From IMG/VR virus record IMGVR_UViG_3300025417_000028, positions 1 to 53,651 of that record: DNA of 53,651 nt, one strand, 5' to 3'. The position numbers and the translations under genes were made by a program. The notes beneath the pieces were generated by a model. The model had not been told where the DNA came from. It was given only the letters and a program-made list of their open reading frames with translations, and did no database searches. This stretch comes from a virus. Below are positions 22,838 to 30,528 of this stretch, in pieces. Within the stretch, counting starts at the first letter, position 1; every line of letters begins with the position of its first letter.

Positions 22838-24222
22838 ATAATTTCTGAAATAAATTGACGGAGTTTACCAGCAGCTGTTCTTTTAATGTGATCAACGTAT
22901 ATAAGATCCCATTGAAGATCTCTTGCTACAGAATTTTGTTTTACTGTTGTAAGTCTAGTTAGTTCTTTTTCGTTTAGCGGTCGACTTACAACCATATGTA
23001 GTTCCAATCTTTCGTTTGTCTTTTGAATTAATTGAAATTCTCTTACTGCTTCTATGTCACAAATCTTATAGTGATCAAGATCCATTCTTTTCTTTTCTCC
23101 GTTTATTAAAAAGTAGTCTTCTGTTCTACCTACAATTCTCGTAAGAGATGGAAGTCCTCTTCCACAAGAGCAAGGAGCTCCTACTTCAGCTTCGTCTCCT
23201 ATCTCATAACGAATAAGAGGCATAGCAAAGTTATGGAGAGGAGTAACAACGACCTTTCCTATTTCTCCTGGCTTACAATGATTACCTTGTTCATCTATTA
23301 CTTCAATATAATGAACTTCAGCCATGGTGTGATAGTTTATTCCTTCAGGACATTGTAGTGCCATGTAACCTGTTTCGTTGGATGTATAGTTATTGTATAT
23401 ATGACAGTTACATACTTCCCAACATAGATCTCGAAGAGTACTATCTACAACTTCGCTCAATGTCCAAGCTGACAGAATGAAATCTAGTTTGATATTGTTC
23501 TCTTTAAAGTAAGAGAGAAGCAATCTTAGACCAGCAGGTCTCATAAGCAAGTACGATGGTTTTCTCCTTAGGACGTAATCTGCTTGCTCAGGAAGAGGGA
23601 GACTAGGCTCAACAAGTCCCATACGTCCAGTTTGTGTTATAAAAGAAACAGGAGGATTCCAACTTTTCAGTACAATACCTGATTTGTCTATTATCGAGTC
23701 TGGCTCCTTGTAAACTTGATCTCTAAACTCTCTTCTAAGTCCTCTAAAGTTGGCTATTTCTTTACTCGTGTCTGCTCTGTTCCATATCAATTCTCTTATA
23801 TGACAAGATTCCCAAATGAGAGCATCTATTCGACTTTTCTTTACACCAACTGGCTGTCCTGTTGAACCTCCAGAATATGCCATATTACTATCTCCAAAAG
23901 ACTTTGGATAAGAAGGAGCATGAAGTTGTTCTTTAAGATTTCTAACATCAGCTCTCTTTAGTGTTGGCAAGCGATTCCATATGTCTAGTGTCATTGGTTG
24001 CCCTTCTACAAAGCCAGCTTCTTTCAAGTTCTTTGCATGAAAGGGAACAGTCATAGCATGATTAGCTAAAACTGTAAGCTGTTTAAATTGATTTTTAAGA
24101 AGCTCTTCAGAGGTCAGCCATTGAGTTTCCTCGAACTGTCTTTGCAATGCCATTAATGTTGCAGCATACCCTGTTTGTATATAAGGCCATTGTATGCCTT
24201 CTATGTTTGAACTTAGATTCAT
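22834..24222 (-). CDS. PaaK/CapK-like adenylate-forming enzyme
   Basis: A full-length 462-residue member of the phenylacetate-CoA ligase/CapK branch of adenylate-forming enzymes. Motifs in order: phosphate-binding loop YSGGSTGQPVGVKKS at 116-130 (family form SSGTTGKP), aromatic Y-x-S-x-E-x-G motif NNYTSNETGYMALQC at 276-290, the RYEIGD adenine/ribose-binding motif at 337-342, a CSCGRGLPSL metal-binding-like turn near 350, and the C-terminal Lys loop TAAGKLRQF near 450. The family activates carboxylic acids with ATP; CapK-type members lie in surface polysaccharide clusters. It overlaps a glycosyltransferase gene by 4 nt, and the adjacent genes encode virion fibres. Substrate is unknown. A rare cargo for a phage. 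Confidence 0.85.
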   Translation of the reverse strand: MNLSSNIEGIQWPYIQTGYAATLMALQRQFEETQWLTSEELLKNQFKQLTVLANHAMTVPFHAKNLKEAGFVEGQPMTLDIWNRLPTLKRADVRNLKEQLHAPSYPKSFGDSNMAYSGGSTGQPVGVKKSRIDALIWESCHIRELIWNRADTSKEIANFRGLRREFRDQVYKEPDSIIDKSGIVLKSWNPPVSFITQTGRMGLVEPSLPLPEQADYVLRRKPSYLLMRPAGLRLLLSYFKENNIKLDFILSAWTLSEVVDSTLRDLCWEVCNCHIYNNYTSNETGYMALQCPEGINYHTMAEVHYIEVIDEQGNHCKPGEIGKVVVTPLHNFAMPLIRYEIGDEAEVGAPCSCGRGLPSLTRIVGRTEDYFLINGEKKRMDLDHYKICDIEAVREFQLIQKTNERLELHMVVSRPLNEKELTRLTTVKQNSVARDLQWDLIYVDHIKRTAAGKLRQFISEII

Positions 24223-25160
24223 GCAACGTGTTCTTTTCTAGAGTAGAAATAGTCTAATATCTTCTTTTCAATCTCCGGCTTACCAATCATTATTGTTCCG
24301 TTAGTATTGTATATGACATCTTTTTCTATATCAATGTTGTCAAACAGTACATCATAACGATCGTAGTAATTCCTATTAATAAGCTTTCCGTGTTTATAGT
24401 GTACTATAGAACCTTTTATGTAACCAACTTTTGTGCCTCTTGATATATCAACATACTTTTGAAAAAAATCTCCATATAGTTCAGGTAGCTTCAAGCCATT
24501 CGTATAAAATTTTTCATCCATTGCTACCACCAAAAAACTATCTCCTCCACCAATAATACATCTATCAAATAGCCCTCCTATCTTGTCATAGAACTTTCTG
24601 TTGATAGCCCAAGCGTGGCCTGGATGACCAGAACGACCATATCCTAATTCAGCTGCCTTTGCGTATGATAGAAAGCCTCTTGCTTTATCAGGATCTGGAC
24701 ATTCATAATAGTTCTTAACAAATACAGATCCTTCTCCGTTCCTGTCTATCAAATCTACTTCATGGTTGTCATCTAAGAATTGTAATCTAGTCCAAGGCTG
24801 AATAATGTCATACTCTTTTAGTTTATTGATAGTATCGATATCCCAATTAGGATTAAGAAAATGAATATCTTTATCTAGCCAACAAGCGTATTCCCAATCT
24901 TCTACAGATTGAAGTCCGAGATTAATCAAGTTCTCTTTAACCCATATGGGGCTTTGTAAATCGAATTTGAGATGACTATAAATTAGGTCATTAAAGCTAG
25001 GGAGCTCAGCTTCTTTATTCCAAATACCTTCTACTAGAATAACTCGAACATGTTGATAGAAATAAAGATTCTTCAAACATAGCTCTAAATTAGTTCTATT
25101 AATTGATGCATTCGTATGATTAAAATACGGAACTACAACGTATAGCTTTTCTTCTCCCAT
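24219..25160 (-). CDS. GT-A-fold glycosyltransferase
   Basis: A 313-residue protein. The N-terminal strand LYVVVPYFNH begins a Rossmann-like GT-A domain. CWLDKDIHFLNPNW gives a DxD metal/UDP-sugar-binding motif at about residues 96-98. The C-terminal half has GHPGHAWAINRKFYDKIGGL followed by IIGGGDS, the acceptor-side pattern of galactosyltransferase/GalNAc-transferase families (W-A-x-x-R then G-G-x-D). It should transfer a sugar from a nucleotide-sugar donor. The ATG used is downstream of a TATAAT box; the longer TTG frame is rejected. It overlaps the PaaK/CapK-like gene by 4 nt. Targets could be virion fibres, phage DNA or host surface. Confidence 0.75.
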   Translation of the reverse strand: MGEEKLYVVVPYFNHTNASINRTNLELCLKNLYFYQHVRVILVEGIWNKEAELPSFNDLIYSHLKFDLQSPIWVKENLINLGLQSVEDWEYACWLDKDIHFLNPNWDIDTINKLKEYDIIQPWTRLQFLDDNHEVDLIDRNGEGSVFVKNYYECPDPDKARGFLSYAKAAELGYGRSGHPGHAWAINRKFYDKIGGLFDRCIIGGGDSFLVVAMDEKFYTNGLKLPELYGDFFQKYVDISRGTKVGYIKGSIVHYKHGKLINRNYYDRYDVLFDNIDIEKDVIYNTNGTIMIGKPEIEKKILDYFYSRKEHVA

Positions 25161-25170
25161 ATAATTCCTT

Positions 25171-25198
25171 ATTATAGTATATAGCTTTTGTTTATCAA
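25171..25198 (-). promoter_or_regulatory. Sigma-70-like promoter for the glycosyltransferase-ligase cassette
   Basis: Minus strand: TTGATA, 16-nt spacer, TATAAT, ending 10 nt before the ATG. An AAGGA lies between the -10 box and the ATG and could act as a weak SD. The spacer lacks the CCTCCTCC core of the early repeats at the left end. Confidence 0.65.
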
Positions 25199-25203
25199 CA
25201 CAC

Positions 25204-25232
25204 AAAAAAAAGGGAGCCGAAGCTCCCTTTTA
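25204..25232 (-). terminator. Rho-independent terminator
   Basis: Minus strand: AAAAGGGAGC, TTCG tetraloop, GCTCCCTTTTTTTT. A second small hairpin with ATATCC/GGATAT lies between it and the stop codon of the 78-residue gene. It separates that highly structured transcript from the glycosyltransferase cassette. Confidence 0.9.
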
Positions 25233-25253
25233 ATGTTGTATATCCGAAGGATA

Positions 25254-25490
25254 TTAGGCCCAGGGAACAGCGGATAATGAAAGAACTGCAGCAGCTTGCG
25301 CAGTAGCGGATTCATTTGTCCAGACACCAGCAGCAGCGTATTCAGCGTCACCCTTCCAGAGAACTACTGGACGAGGAAGACCCTTAACACGTGCAATGAT
25401 TGTCTTTTCAGCGAACAAATCACGAACGGCGAGAATTTCTACACCGGAAAGTGAAACAACTTGCTGAGGTTGTGTTACGACGTTTAACAT
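25254..25490 (-). CDS. Small hypothetical structural-type protein, 78 aa
   Basis: A 78-residue beta-rich protein (VVSLSGVEILAVRDLF, TIIARVKGLPRPVVLWKGD) with an Ala-rich C-terminus. It has no family I recognise. It has its own late-type box about 70 nt upstream, a leader hairpin and a strong terminator right after it, so it is a monocistronic, probably abundant transcript. The codon use is biased toward C-ending codons more than that of neighbours. Position among fibre genes suggests a small virion or decoration protein; this is inference. Confidence 0.65.
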   Translation of the reverse strand: MLNVVTQPQQVVSLSGVEILAVRDLFAEKTIIARVKGLPRPVVLWKGDAEYAAAGVWTNESATAQAAAVLSLSAVPWA

Positions 25491-25530
25491 ATTATTTTTT
25501 ATTTGTTGAATGTTTATGGTTTGTTGTATT

Positions 25531-25551
25531 CTCTTCTCAACTTTGAGAGAG
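25531..25551 (-). promoter_or_regulatory. Leader hairpin of the 78-residue gene
   Basis: CTCTCTCAA pairs with TTGAGAAGAG around a 2-nt loop, with one bulged base. It lies between a TAAGTA box and the ATG, about 40 nt before the start codon. Confidence 0.4.
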
Positions 25552-25563
25552 CAAACCTAAGAT

Positions 25564-25569
25564 TACTTA
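25564..25569 (-). promoter_or_regulatory. Late-type promoter box TAAGTA with long leader
   Basis: GATAAGTA about 70 nt upstream of the 78-residue gene, unlike the 5-7 nt seen elsewhere. Confidence 0.4.
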
Positions 25570-25598
25570 TCTAGGTAATGTTATTTTACACCTCTATA

Positions 25599-25634
25599 TA
25601 AAAAATATGCCTCAATCTTTCGAGAGGGGCATAT
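25599..25634 (-). terminator. Rho-independent terminator after the fibre gene remnant
   Basis: Minus strand: ATATGCC ... GGCATAT with a partly paired inner region and a run of T. It lies just after the stop of the fibre C-terminal remnant, so it once ended that gene and now ends the YadA-like fibre transcript. Confidence 0.7.
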
Positions 25635-25654
25635 TCGATTATTTTTTTGTAGTT

Positions 25655-25780
25655 TTATACAGCTGTTACGACTAGCGCTCCAGCGTTTGAAACTGTTACG
25701 ATGTAAGCGGTTCCGTTAGGAGACTTCATGCGGATGTATTGAACGCCAGCGTTATGAGCTTGAAGAACTTCTTGATCGTT
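25655..25780 (-). pseudogene. Remnant of a fibre C-terminus
   Basis: In the 315-nt gap between the 78-residue gene and the YadA-like fibre, a 42-codon stretch reads NDQEVLQAHNAGVQYIRMK and ends NAGALVVTAV then TAA. It aligns with the last residues of the adjacent fibre (ILRSANGSRYNVFV ... NSGTLSSVEI): both have a basic-Ser-x-Asn-Gly turn, a Tyr-x-Val strand and an Asn-x-Gly-x-Leu end. An in-frame stop and no suitable start lie upstream. It looks like the leftover end of an older fibre gene displaced when the present one was inserted or duplicated. Confidence 0.6.
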
Positions 25781-25805
25781 TTACTCCACAACTATACCAT
25801 TTCTA

Positions 25806-27740
25806 TTAAATTTCTACACTTGAAAGAGTACCAGAGTTTGTAACAAATACATTGTAACGAGATCCATTAGCACTTCTTAAAATTACAGAAGAAGCATCCA
25901 TTGTGTTTGGTATTACTTCTAGGTTATTTACATATGTTGTATCGGTTGTAGTTGCAGTAATATTAGAACCAATAATGTGAGAATTATTAATACTGTTTAT
26001 TAAATTACCTTGACCACCAAGAATTGAACTATAATAAGAATCACTACAGATACAATTACTATTACCACCACCAATTACAGAAGATTCTCCATCAATTGAG
26101 TTACTTGCTCCCCCACCAATATGAGAATATCCACAAGCACTAGTTATAACTGCTACGTTTATTGAATTGTTACAACCACCACCAATTGAGTCATATTGAT
26201 TTCCAGCAGTATTATGAGAACCACCAGCTATGTTTGAAGTATATCCAGAAGCTGTATTATAATAACCACCAGCTACGTTTGAAGTATATCCAGAAGCTGT
26301 ATTATGATAACCACCAGCTACGTTGGAATACTCTCCAGAAGCAGTATTACCACAACCACCAGCTACGTTTGAAGTATATCCAGAAGCAGTATTATTAGAA
26401 CCACCAGCAACGAAGGAATAAGCACCAGAAGCAGTATTACCATTACCACCAGCTATGTTTGAAGTATATCCAGAAGCAGTATTACCATAACCACCAGAAA
26501 CAACTGAATAGTTACCAGAAGCATTATTGTTATTACCACCAGCTATGTTTGAAGTATATCCAGAAGCATTATTATTAGAACCACCAGCAACGAAGGAATA
26601 AGCACCAGAAGCATTATTATTAGAACCACCACCGATTGTTGCGCAATCAGCACCATTGCAAATATGATTAGAACTTCCACCACCAATTGTTGAAGAGTTG
26701 CTGTTAACGTGAATTGTGTTGCTTTGTCCGCCACCAATTACTGAGTAAGCACTATCTCTTGTGTGATTGCAACGACCACCACCAACGACTGAAGCATACC
26801 CACTAGCGCTGTTACCTTCGCCACCACCGATTGTAGCAATATCAGCACTGACGTGGTTGTGATCGCCACCAGCGATTGTACCAGCGTGTATACAGCAGTC
26901 CCCACCGTCGTTGTTGCTACCTTCACCGCCAACAAAGTTGTACTGACCACCACCTACTGTTGATGAGCCACCGTGGACGCAGTTGTTTTGTCCACCAGCA
27001 ATTGTACCGGCCTGACCATAGCTAACATAGTTGTTTCTACCACCTGCAATTGTACCGGCGTAACCTTCAATGCAGTTATCAGCACCACCACCAATTGTTG
27101 CACAACCGTCGTAAACTTTATTAAATCCACCACCAGAAATTGTTGAACAATAATAGCCACTGTTTGTATTATGAGCACCTCCACCAATTGTGATTGCGTT
27201 GACACCGTAATTATTTGCGTGGTTATAAACACCACCAGCAATTGTACTACCGCATGCACTATAAGCAGTGAGACAGTTGCCTTCCCCACCACTAATTGTA
27301 TTAAATCCTGCAAAAGAATAAGTGCTAATACAGTTACCTGCACCGCCACCAATTGTGTTAGAAAGTGTAGGAGCCCCTTCACCACCAAAAGTTGCAATAC
27401 AGTTTGCATAACCACCACTGACAGTATTACCTCCACCGCCATAGTAATCGGTGCAATTGTTTGCACCACCAGCAATTACATCACCTTGGGACATACCGGT
27501 ATATGTACTAATAGCGTTTTGACAACCACCACCGATTGTGGAATTACCGGTATGAGAAACTGAGTTATCTCCTCTTCTGGAAATAATATTATGAGAAGAG
27601 TCTTCAGCAAAAGGACCGATAGCGCTGACAGTTGTTTTAAACTCAGCTGATCCATTTGAGCAGACGCCAACCAAGTAATCTCCCGAAAGAGGTGTTGAGT
27701 TTGTATCGAAATCGTTAAAAGTTCTTGTTGTAAGTGACAT
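25806..27740 (-). CDS. YadA-head-like tail fibre / adhesin, 644 aa
   Basis: The N-terminal segment (about residues 1-48, PLSGDYLVGVCSNGSAEFKTTV) resembles phage fibre N-termini that attach to the virion. From about 50 to 590 the protein is a run of 14-15-residue repeats of the type NTASGYTSNVAGG. This is the left-handed beta-roll repeat of YadA/Hia-type trimeric adhesin heads. The early repeats vary more and contain Cys; those at about 390-520 are almost identical. The C-terminus (about 595-644) is a short non-repeat tip ending SVEI. No translocator domain is present, so it is a fibre and not an autotransporter. A late box lies 9 nt upstream of the ATG. Confidence 0.85.
   Translation of the reverse strand: MSLTTRTFNDFDTNSTPLSGDYLVGVCSNGSAEFKTTVSAIGPFAEDSSHNIISRRGDNSVSHTGNSTIGGGCQNAISTYTGMSQGDVIAGGANNCTDYYGGGGNTVSGGYANCIATFGGEGAPTLSNTIGGGAGNCISTYSFAGFNTISGGEGNCLTAYSACGSTIAGGVYNHANNYGVNAITIGGGAHNTNSGYYCSTISGGGFNKVYDGCATIGGGADNCIEGYAGTIAGGRNNYVSYGQAGTIAGGQNNCVHGGSSTVGGGQYNFVGGEGSNNDGGDCCIHAGTIAGGDHNHVSADIATIGGGEGNSASGYASVVGGGRCNHTRDSAYSVIGGGQSNTIHVNSNSSTIGGGSSNHICNGADCATIGGGSNNNASGAYSFVAGGSNNNASGYTSNIAGGNNNNASGNYSVVSGGYGNTASGYTSNIAGGNGNTASGAYSFVAGGSNNTASGYTSNVAGGCGNTASGEYSNVAGGYHNTASGYTSNVAGGYYNTASGYTSNIAGGSHNTAGNQYDSIGGGCNNSINVAVITSACGYSHIGGGASNSIDGESSVIGGGNSNCICSDSYYSSILGGQGNLINSINNSHIIGSNITATTTDTTYVNNLEVIPNTMDASSVILRSANGSRYNVFVTNSGTLSSVEI
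26210..26640 (-). repeat. Near-identical 45-bp repeats in the YadA-like fibre gene
   Basis: In-frame 45-bp units (and 90-bp double units) encode GYTSN(V/I)AGG-x-x-NTAS. Neighbouring copies differ at only a few bases over 30-45 bp. Such an array is prone to unit gain, loss and assembly error. Confidence 0.8.
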
Positions 27741-27749
27741 ATATGTTAT

Positions 27750-27755
27750 TATTTA
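27750..27755 (-). promoter_or_regulatory. Late-type promoter box TAAATA
   Basis: AATAAATA, 9 nt before the ATG of the YadA-like fibre. Confidence 0.5.
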
Positions 27756-27773
27756 TTGCTTTTTGTTTGTTTT

Positions 27774-28268
27774 TTAACCTGGAATTGATACAATTCCTTC
27801 GCCTCTTTTAATTGTTATTAGAGCGCGACCTGCTGCATCCAAAATACTGTCTGCGTACCTATTAATATCAATAGTCTTATAAGCCATTACAGCACCATAA
27901 GCAAGTTGGAAATCATAGATCTGACCGTTAATTTTAAAGCCTTGTGGGAGTTCGTATGCTGATAAATTTCCTACAAAACAATTGTCAGCTGTTAATCCAG
28001 CAATTTTACAATCTGCAACAACTTCGAGTGTTTGATAAAATCCCGTATGAAGTTCTGTATCATCAATAAAAACAAAACCATTATCGTCTTCCTTTTGCCT
28101 GATAACGTTAATAAGTTCTGTTAGAAGATCATTAATATCTGGAGTTAAAGCATAAACTACTTTAGCAAAAAGAGGTCTATTCTGATCATTTTCAACTGTA
28201 ATATACGAAAATGTTTCTCCCACACCAAAATTAGGAGGTTGAGAGGCTACATCGGGTGTCAAAGTCAT
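27774..28268 (-). CDS. Short fibre-module protein, 164 aa
   Basis: The N-terminus NFGVGETFSYITVENDQNRPLFAKVVY matches that of the 1101-residue fibre (FGIAETYSYIPIANDQGRPIFAK). The C-terminal RYADSILDAAGRALITI matches that protein's KYADSLQLDPLGRLRTA. So this protein keeps the two end-modules and lacks the repeated shaft and the receptor-type domain. The ATG lies 5 nt from a late box. It may bind the same virion site, but that is inference. Confidence 0.7.
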   Translation of the reverse strand: MTLTPDVASQPPNFGVGETFSYITVENDQNRPLFAKVVYALTPDINDLLTELINVIRQKEDDNGFVFIDDTELHTGFYQTLEVVADCKIAGLTADNCFVGNLSAYELPQGFKINGQIYDFQLAYGAVMAYKTIDINRYADSILDAAGRALITIKRGEGIVSIPG

Positions 28269-28273
28269 AATCT

Positions 28274-28279
28274 TATTTA
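28274..28279 (-). promoter_or_regulatory. Late-type promoter box TAAATA
   Basis: GATAAATA with exactly 5 nt to the ATG of the 164-residue fibre-module gene. Confidence 0.6.
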
Positions 28280-28294
28280 TCTTTAATTAAAAAC

Positions 28295-28336
28295 AAAACA
28301 CTCCTTGAAGTGTTTATTTTCTTCAAGGAGTGTTTT
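28295..28336 (-). terminator. Rho-independent terminator
   Basis: A 16-bp perfect stem (AAAACACTCCTTGAAG with its complement), a 10-nt A-rich loop, then a T-rich run. It lies just after the 64-residue gene. Confidence 0.9.
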
Positions 28337-28343
28337 AACCTGC

Positions 28344-28538
28344 TTACTTTGCGAAGCGAACATTCAGAATACCAGTGCCAGTAGGCTGGATAGTAATATT
28401 GAGAGCTAGAACATTGGAGAAGGACTCACCTTGTGGGAGAGTAACAACACCGCTGAGAGCTGCAACAATAGCGTGAACATCTTCGGTTGTAAGAGCCGCG
28501 TTAGCAGTAACGGGCTGTGTTTGAAGTTGAATTGCCAT
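28344..28538 (-). CDS. Small hypothetical structural-type protein, 64 aa
   Basis: A 64-residue protein with an N-terminal helix (TTEDVHAIVAALSGVV) and a beta-rich C-terminus (NVLALNITIQPTGTGILNVRF). No family recognised. Like the 78-residue gene at 25.3 kb it stands alone between a long leader (late-type box about 110 nt upstream) and a strong terminator, and has C-rich codons. The two may be abundant small virion proteins. Confidence 0.65.
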   Translation of the reverse strand: MAIQLQTQPVTANAALTTEDVHAIVAALSGVVTLPQGESFSNVLALNITIQPTGTGILNVRFAK

Positions 28539-28655
28539 AATTTTGTTTTATGTTTGATTGAGTACTGTCAATCGCAGAATCTCTTAGCAATTCCCTCCAT
28601 CTATACACTATCAAGTTGTGGACAGGCTTTGGGTATTTGTTTATCAAGGTAAAGT

Positions 28656-28661
28656 TATTTA
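28656..28661 (-). promoter_or_regulatory. Late-type promoter box TAAATA with long leader
   Basis: GAATAAATA about 110 nt upstream of the 64-residue gene. The intervening 110 nt contain no obvious open frame. Confidence 0.4.
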
Positions 28662-28677
28662 TTCTCTTTTTTAAAAA

Positions 28678-28917
28678 TTACCACTTAGGAGGAGTATGAG
28701 GGCAATGAGCTGAACGGAAACCTGTCTTAACGTTCATGTTACAACCACAAATTAAACACTTTCCATTATCATAATAAGCACAGCCCATACAGATGTTAAG
28801 TCTTCTAACTTGCTCATCTCCACTAACTGGCTCCTGACCTTGGACTATTGCTTTTGTTTCTTCCATAATTGCTTTTCCCAAGTTAGCTATTTTTGTAGGT
28901 AAGTTTGGTTCTTCCAT
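28678..28917 (-). CDS. Zinc-ribbon-like small protein (DUF6171-like), 79 aa
   Basis: The N-terminal half is a helix. The C-terminal half has CMGCAYYDNGKCLICGCNM followed by a Lys, a CPHTPPKW end. That gives two CxxC pairs plus two further Cys, and a final Lys-Trp. This fits small phage proteins of the CxxC...CxxCGC...CP...KW type (my recollection of DUF6171). Metal binding is likely; the function is unknown. It is the downstream neighbour of the Cys-rich LamG gene (13 nt away). Confidence 0.65.
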   Translation of the reverse strand: MEEPNLPTKIANLGKAIMEETKAIVQGQEPVSGDEQVRRLNICMGCAYYDNGKCLICGCNMNVKTGFRSAHCPHTPPKW

Positions 28918-28930
28918 ATTACTATTTTAC

Positions 28931-30514
28931 CTACCCTACATGAATTATCAATGGAAAGTTAGTATTTTTTGCAAGTAATACATTTCTAATACTCGGTGTA
29001 TTCAGATTAGAAGGTATAGGTAATGCCCCTACCTTATAAGAAACAAGTACAGAAGGTTGTATTGCACTACCAGTACTAAGAGGTATTTCGTATCCATGAC
29101 CATTATTATATAGTTTAACAATATCTCCATTTTTTATTTTTCTATTCCAAATAGCAACTTCATCTACTAATCCATTAAATGTTCCGTTTGTACCGTCCCA
29201 ACTCGTTCCCATATAAAACCCATCGTAACTAAAATTAATTAAAGTTCCTAATCCTTGAGAGTGAGTAAGTTCTCCATCAATGTAAAAATTAATAATTCCA
29301 CTTGCAACATTAACACATATATGATGCCAAGAATTTAATGTATATGTTCCACCTATAATTTGACCTACACTTGCTCCGTTAGTATAAAGTGAAAGTTGTC
29401 CATTTATTGCCCAAATTGCTGTACTATTTACTGGATCGAATTGATCAATTTTATTTGAAAAGACTGCTGGGTTTGTTGCTGAAGTCCCATAGTCATAAAT
29501 CCAAAATGATATAGAAAAATCATTTGTTCCAAAATTAAATTGACTTCCGCTTAAAGATAAATATTTAGAATTATCACCATCAAAAGATGCCCCTCCATTT
29601 AATATACCAGTAGTGGTTGTTACTCCACCATTATTTATTAATGTGTTGTTATTTCGTGATGAATCAGCCCAACTAGAGTCATCTAGTTTCCAATAAGCTA
29701 AAAGTCCGTTTTTTAAATTTGTATAAAAAAGAATTAAAGATCTACTTGTACAATTGTTATTATAGTCTTTGTATAAACATCCAATAAGATCTTCACCACA
29801 AGCGTTTGCTATATCTGTACAAGTTCCTGTAAATCCATCACAGAGGTTATTACCAAAAAAGTCTATACCTTCAACATTAGAACAGCAATTGTTTCCAAAA
29901 TAATCGGTATTTAAAACAATCCCACAAGTTCCACCACAACAATCCCCAAAACAACTACCGCCACAGATACCACAGCTATCATTACCACCTATATAGTTTC
30001 CAGAACAATCATGACAAGAATCTATTGAATATGTGCAACTTCCATCGTCACATGAACCAAATCCACCAGTTACGGGTTCATTATTACAAGCAGATCCGTT
30101 TGAACATCCTAAACCATAAGTGCAGCAATAACCAGCACAATCCGATCCTTGTAATGCACAACTATTTCCGTTATCATCATATAAAGTATTTCCATCTTCA
30201 TTACTTGGGGAATATATATTTCCACAACGGTCTATGGTAGGATAATCCCCAAAACAATATCCAAGAACATCTAGATCCTCTGCTGTACAAGGAGTCCCGT
30301 TAGGATCTATTTCTGGATAACAATAAGTCGATAGAGAATATTGATTTTGACAAATACCATTAGTACCAGTAAAACAACAAAATGGGCCGAGTGTAATACA
30401 ATCATTTTCACAAAAGCCTCCAAAAGAATCTGGTATAACTTCCCCATTACAGTAACCGAAATCATTTAATAGACTACAATCACATGTTATATTATTTGGA
30501 TCTGTGCAGTCCAT
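28931..30514 (-). CDS. Cys-rich protein with LamG-like lectin domain, 527 aa
   Basis: The first about 268 residues hold some 36 Cys, in short loops such as GPFCCFTG, GYCCTYGLGC, GICGGSCFGDCCGG and CDDGSCTY. The density suggests many disulfides or a metal-binding array. Residues about 270-470 form a concanavalin-A-like LamG domain: GLLAYWKLDDSS, NGGASFDGDNSKYLSLSGS, FSISFWIYD, WHHICVNV, INFYIDGELTHSQ, GLVDEVAIWNRKI. LamG domains bind glycans or proteins. The last 50 residues are unassigned. It lies in the surface-gene cluster, so an adhesion role is inferred. A signal peptide is not visible. Confidence 0.75.
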   Translation of the reverse strand: MDCTDPNNITCDCSLLNDFGYCNGEVIPDSFGGFCENDCITLGPFCCFTGTNGICQNQYSLSTYCYPEIDPNGTPCTAEDLDVLGYCFGDYPTIDRCGNIYSPSNEDGNTLYDDNGNSCALQGSDCAGYCCTYGLGCSNGSACNNEPVTGGFGSCDDGSCTYSIDSCHDCSGNYIGGNDSCGICGGSCFGDCCGGTCGIVLNTDYFGNNCCSNVEGIDFFGNNLCDGFTGTCTDIANACGEDLIGCLYKDYNNNCTSRSLILFYTNLKNGLLAYWKLDDSSWADSSRNNNTLINNGGVTTTTGILNGGASFDGDNSKYLSLSGSQFNFGTNDFSISFWIYDYGTSATNPAVFSNKIDQFDPVNSTAIWAINGQLSLYTNGASVGQIIGGTYTLNSWHHICVNVASGIINFYIDGELTHSQGLGTLINFSYDGFYMGTSWDGTNGTFNGLVDEVAIWNRKIKNGDIVKLYNNGHGYEIPLSTGSAIQPSVLVSYKVGALPIPSNLNTPSIRNVLLAKNTNFPLIIHVG

Positions 30515-30528
30515 TTACACAATCTCCT

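Noticed and set aside
26162-27563. Plus-strand repeat frames opposite the YadA-like fibre
   Set aside because: They are antisense images of the repeated fibre codons; no start context or promoter.
18960-27740. CRISPR array or diversity-generating retroelement from the many short repeats
   Set aside because: All repeats are in frame within fibre genes, there are no spacers, and no reverse transcriptase gene is present in the window.
27774-28268. The 164-residue protein as a truncated pseudogene of the long fibre
   Set aside because: It has a clean start with late box and no frameshift, and both of its modules are intact, so it is likely functional.
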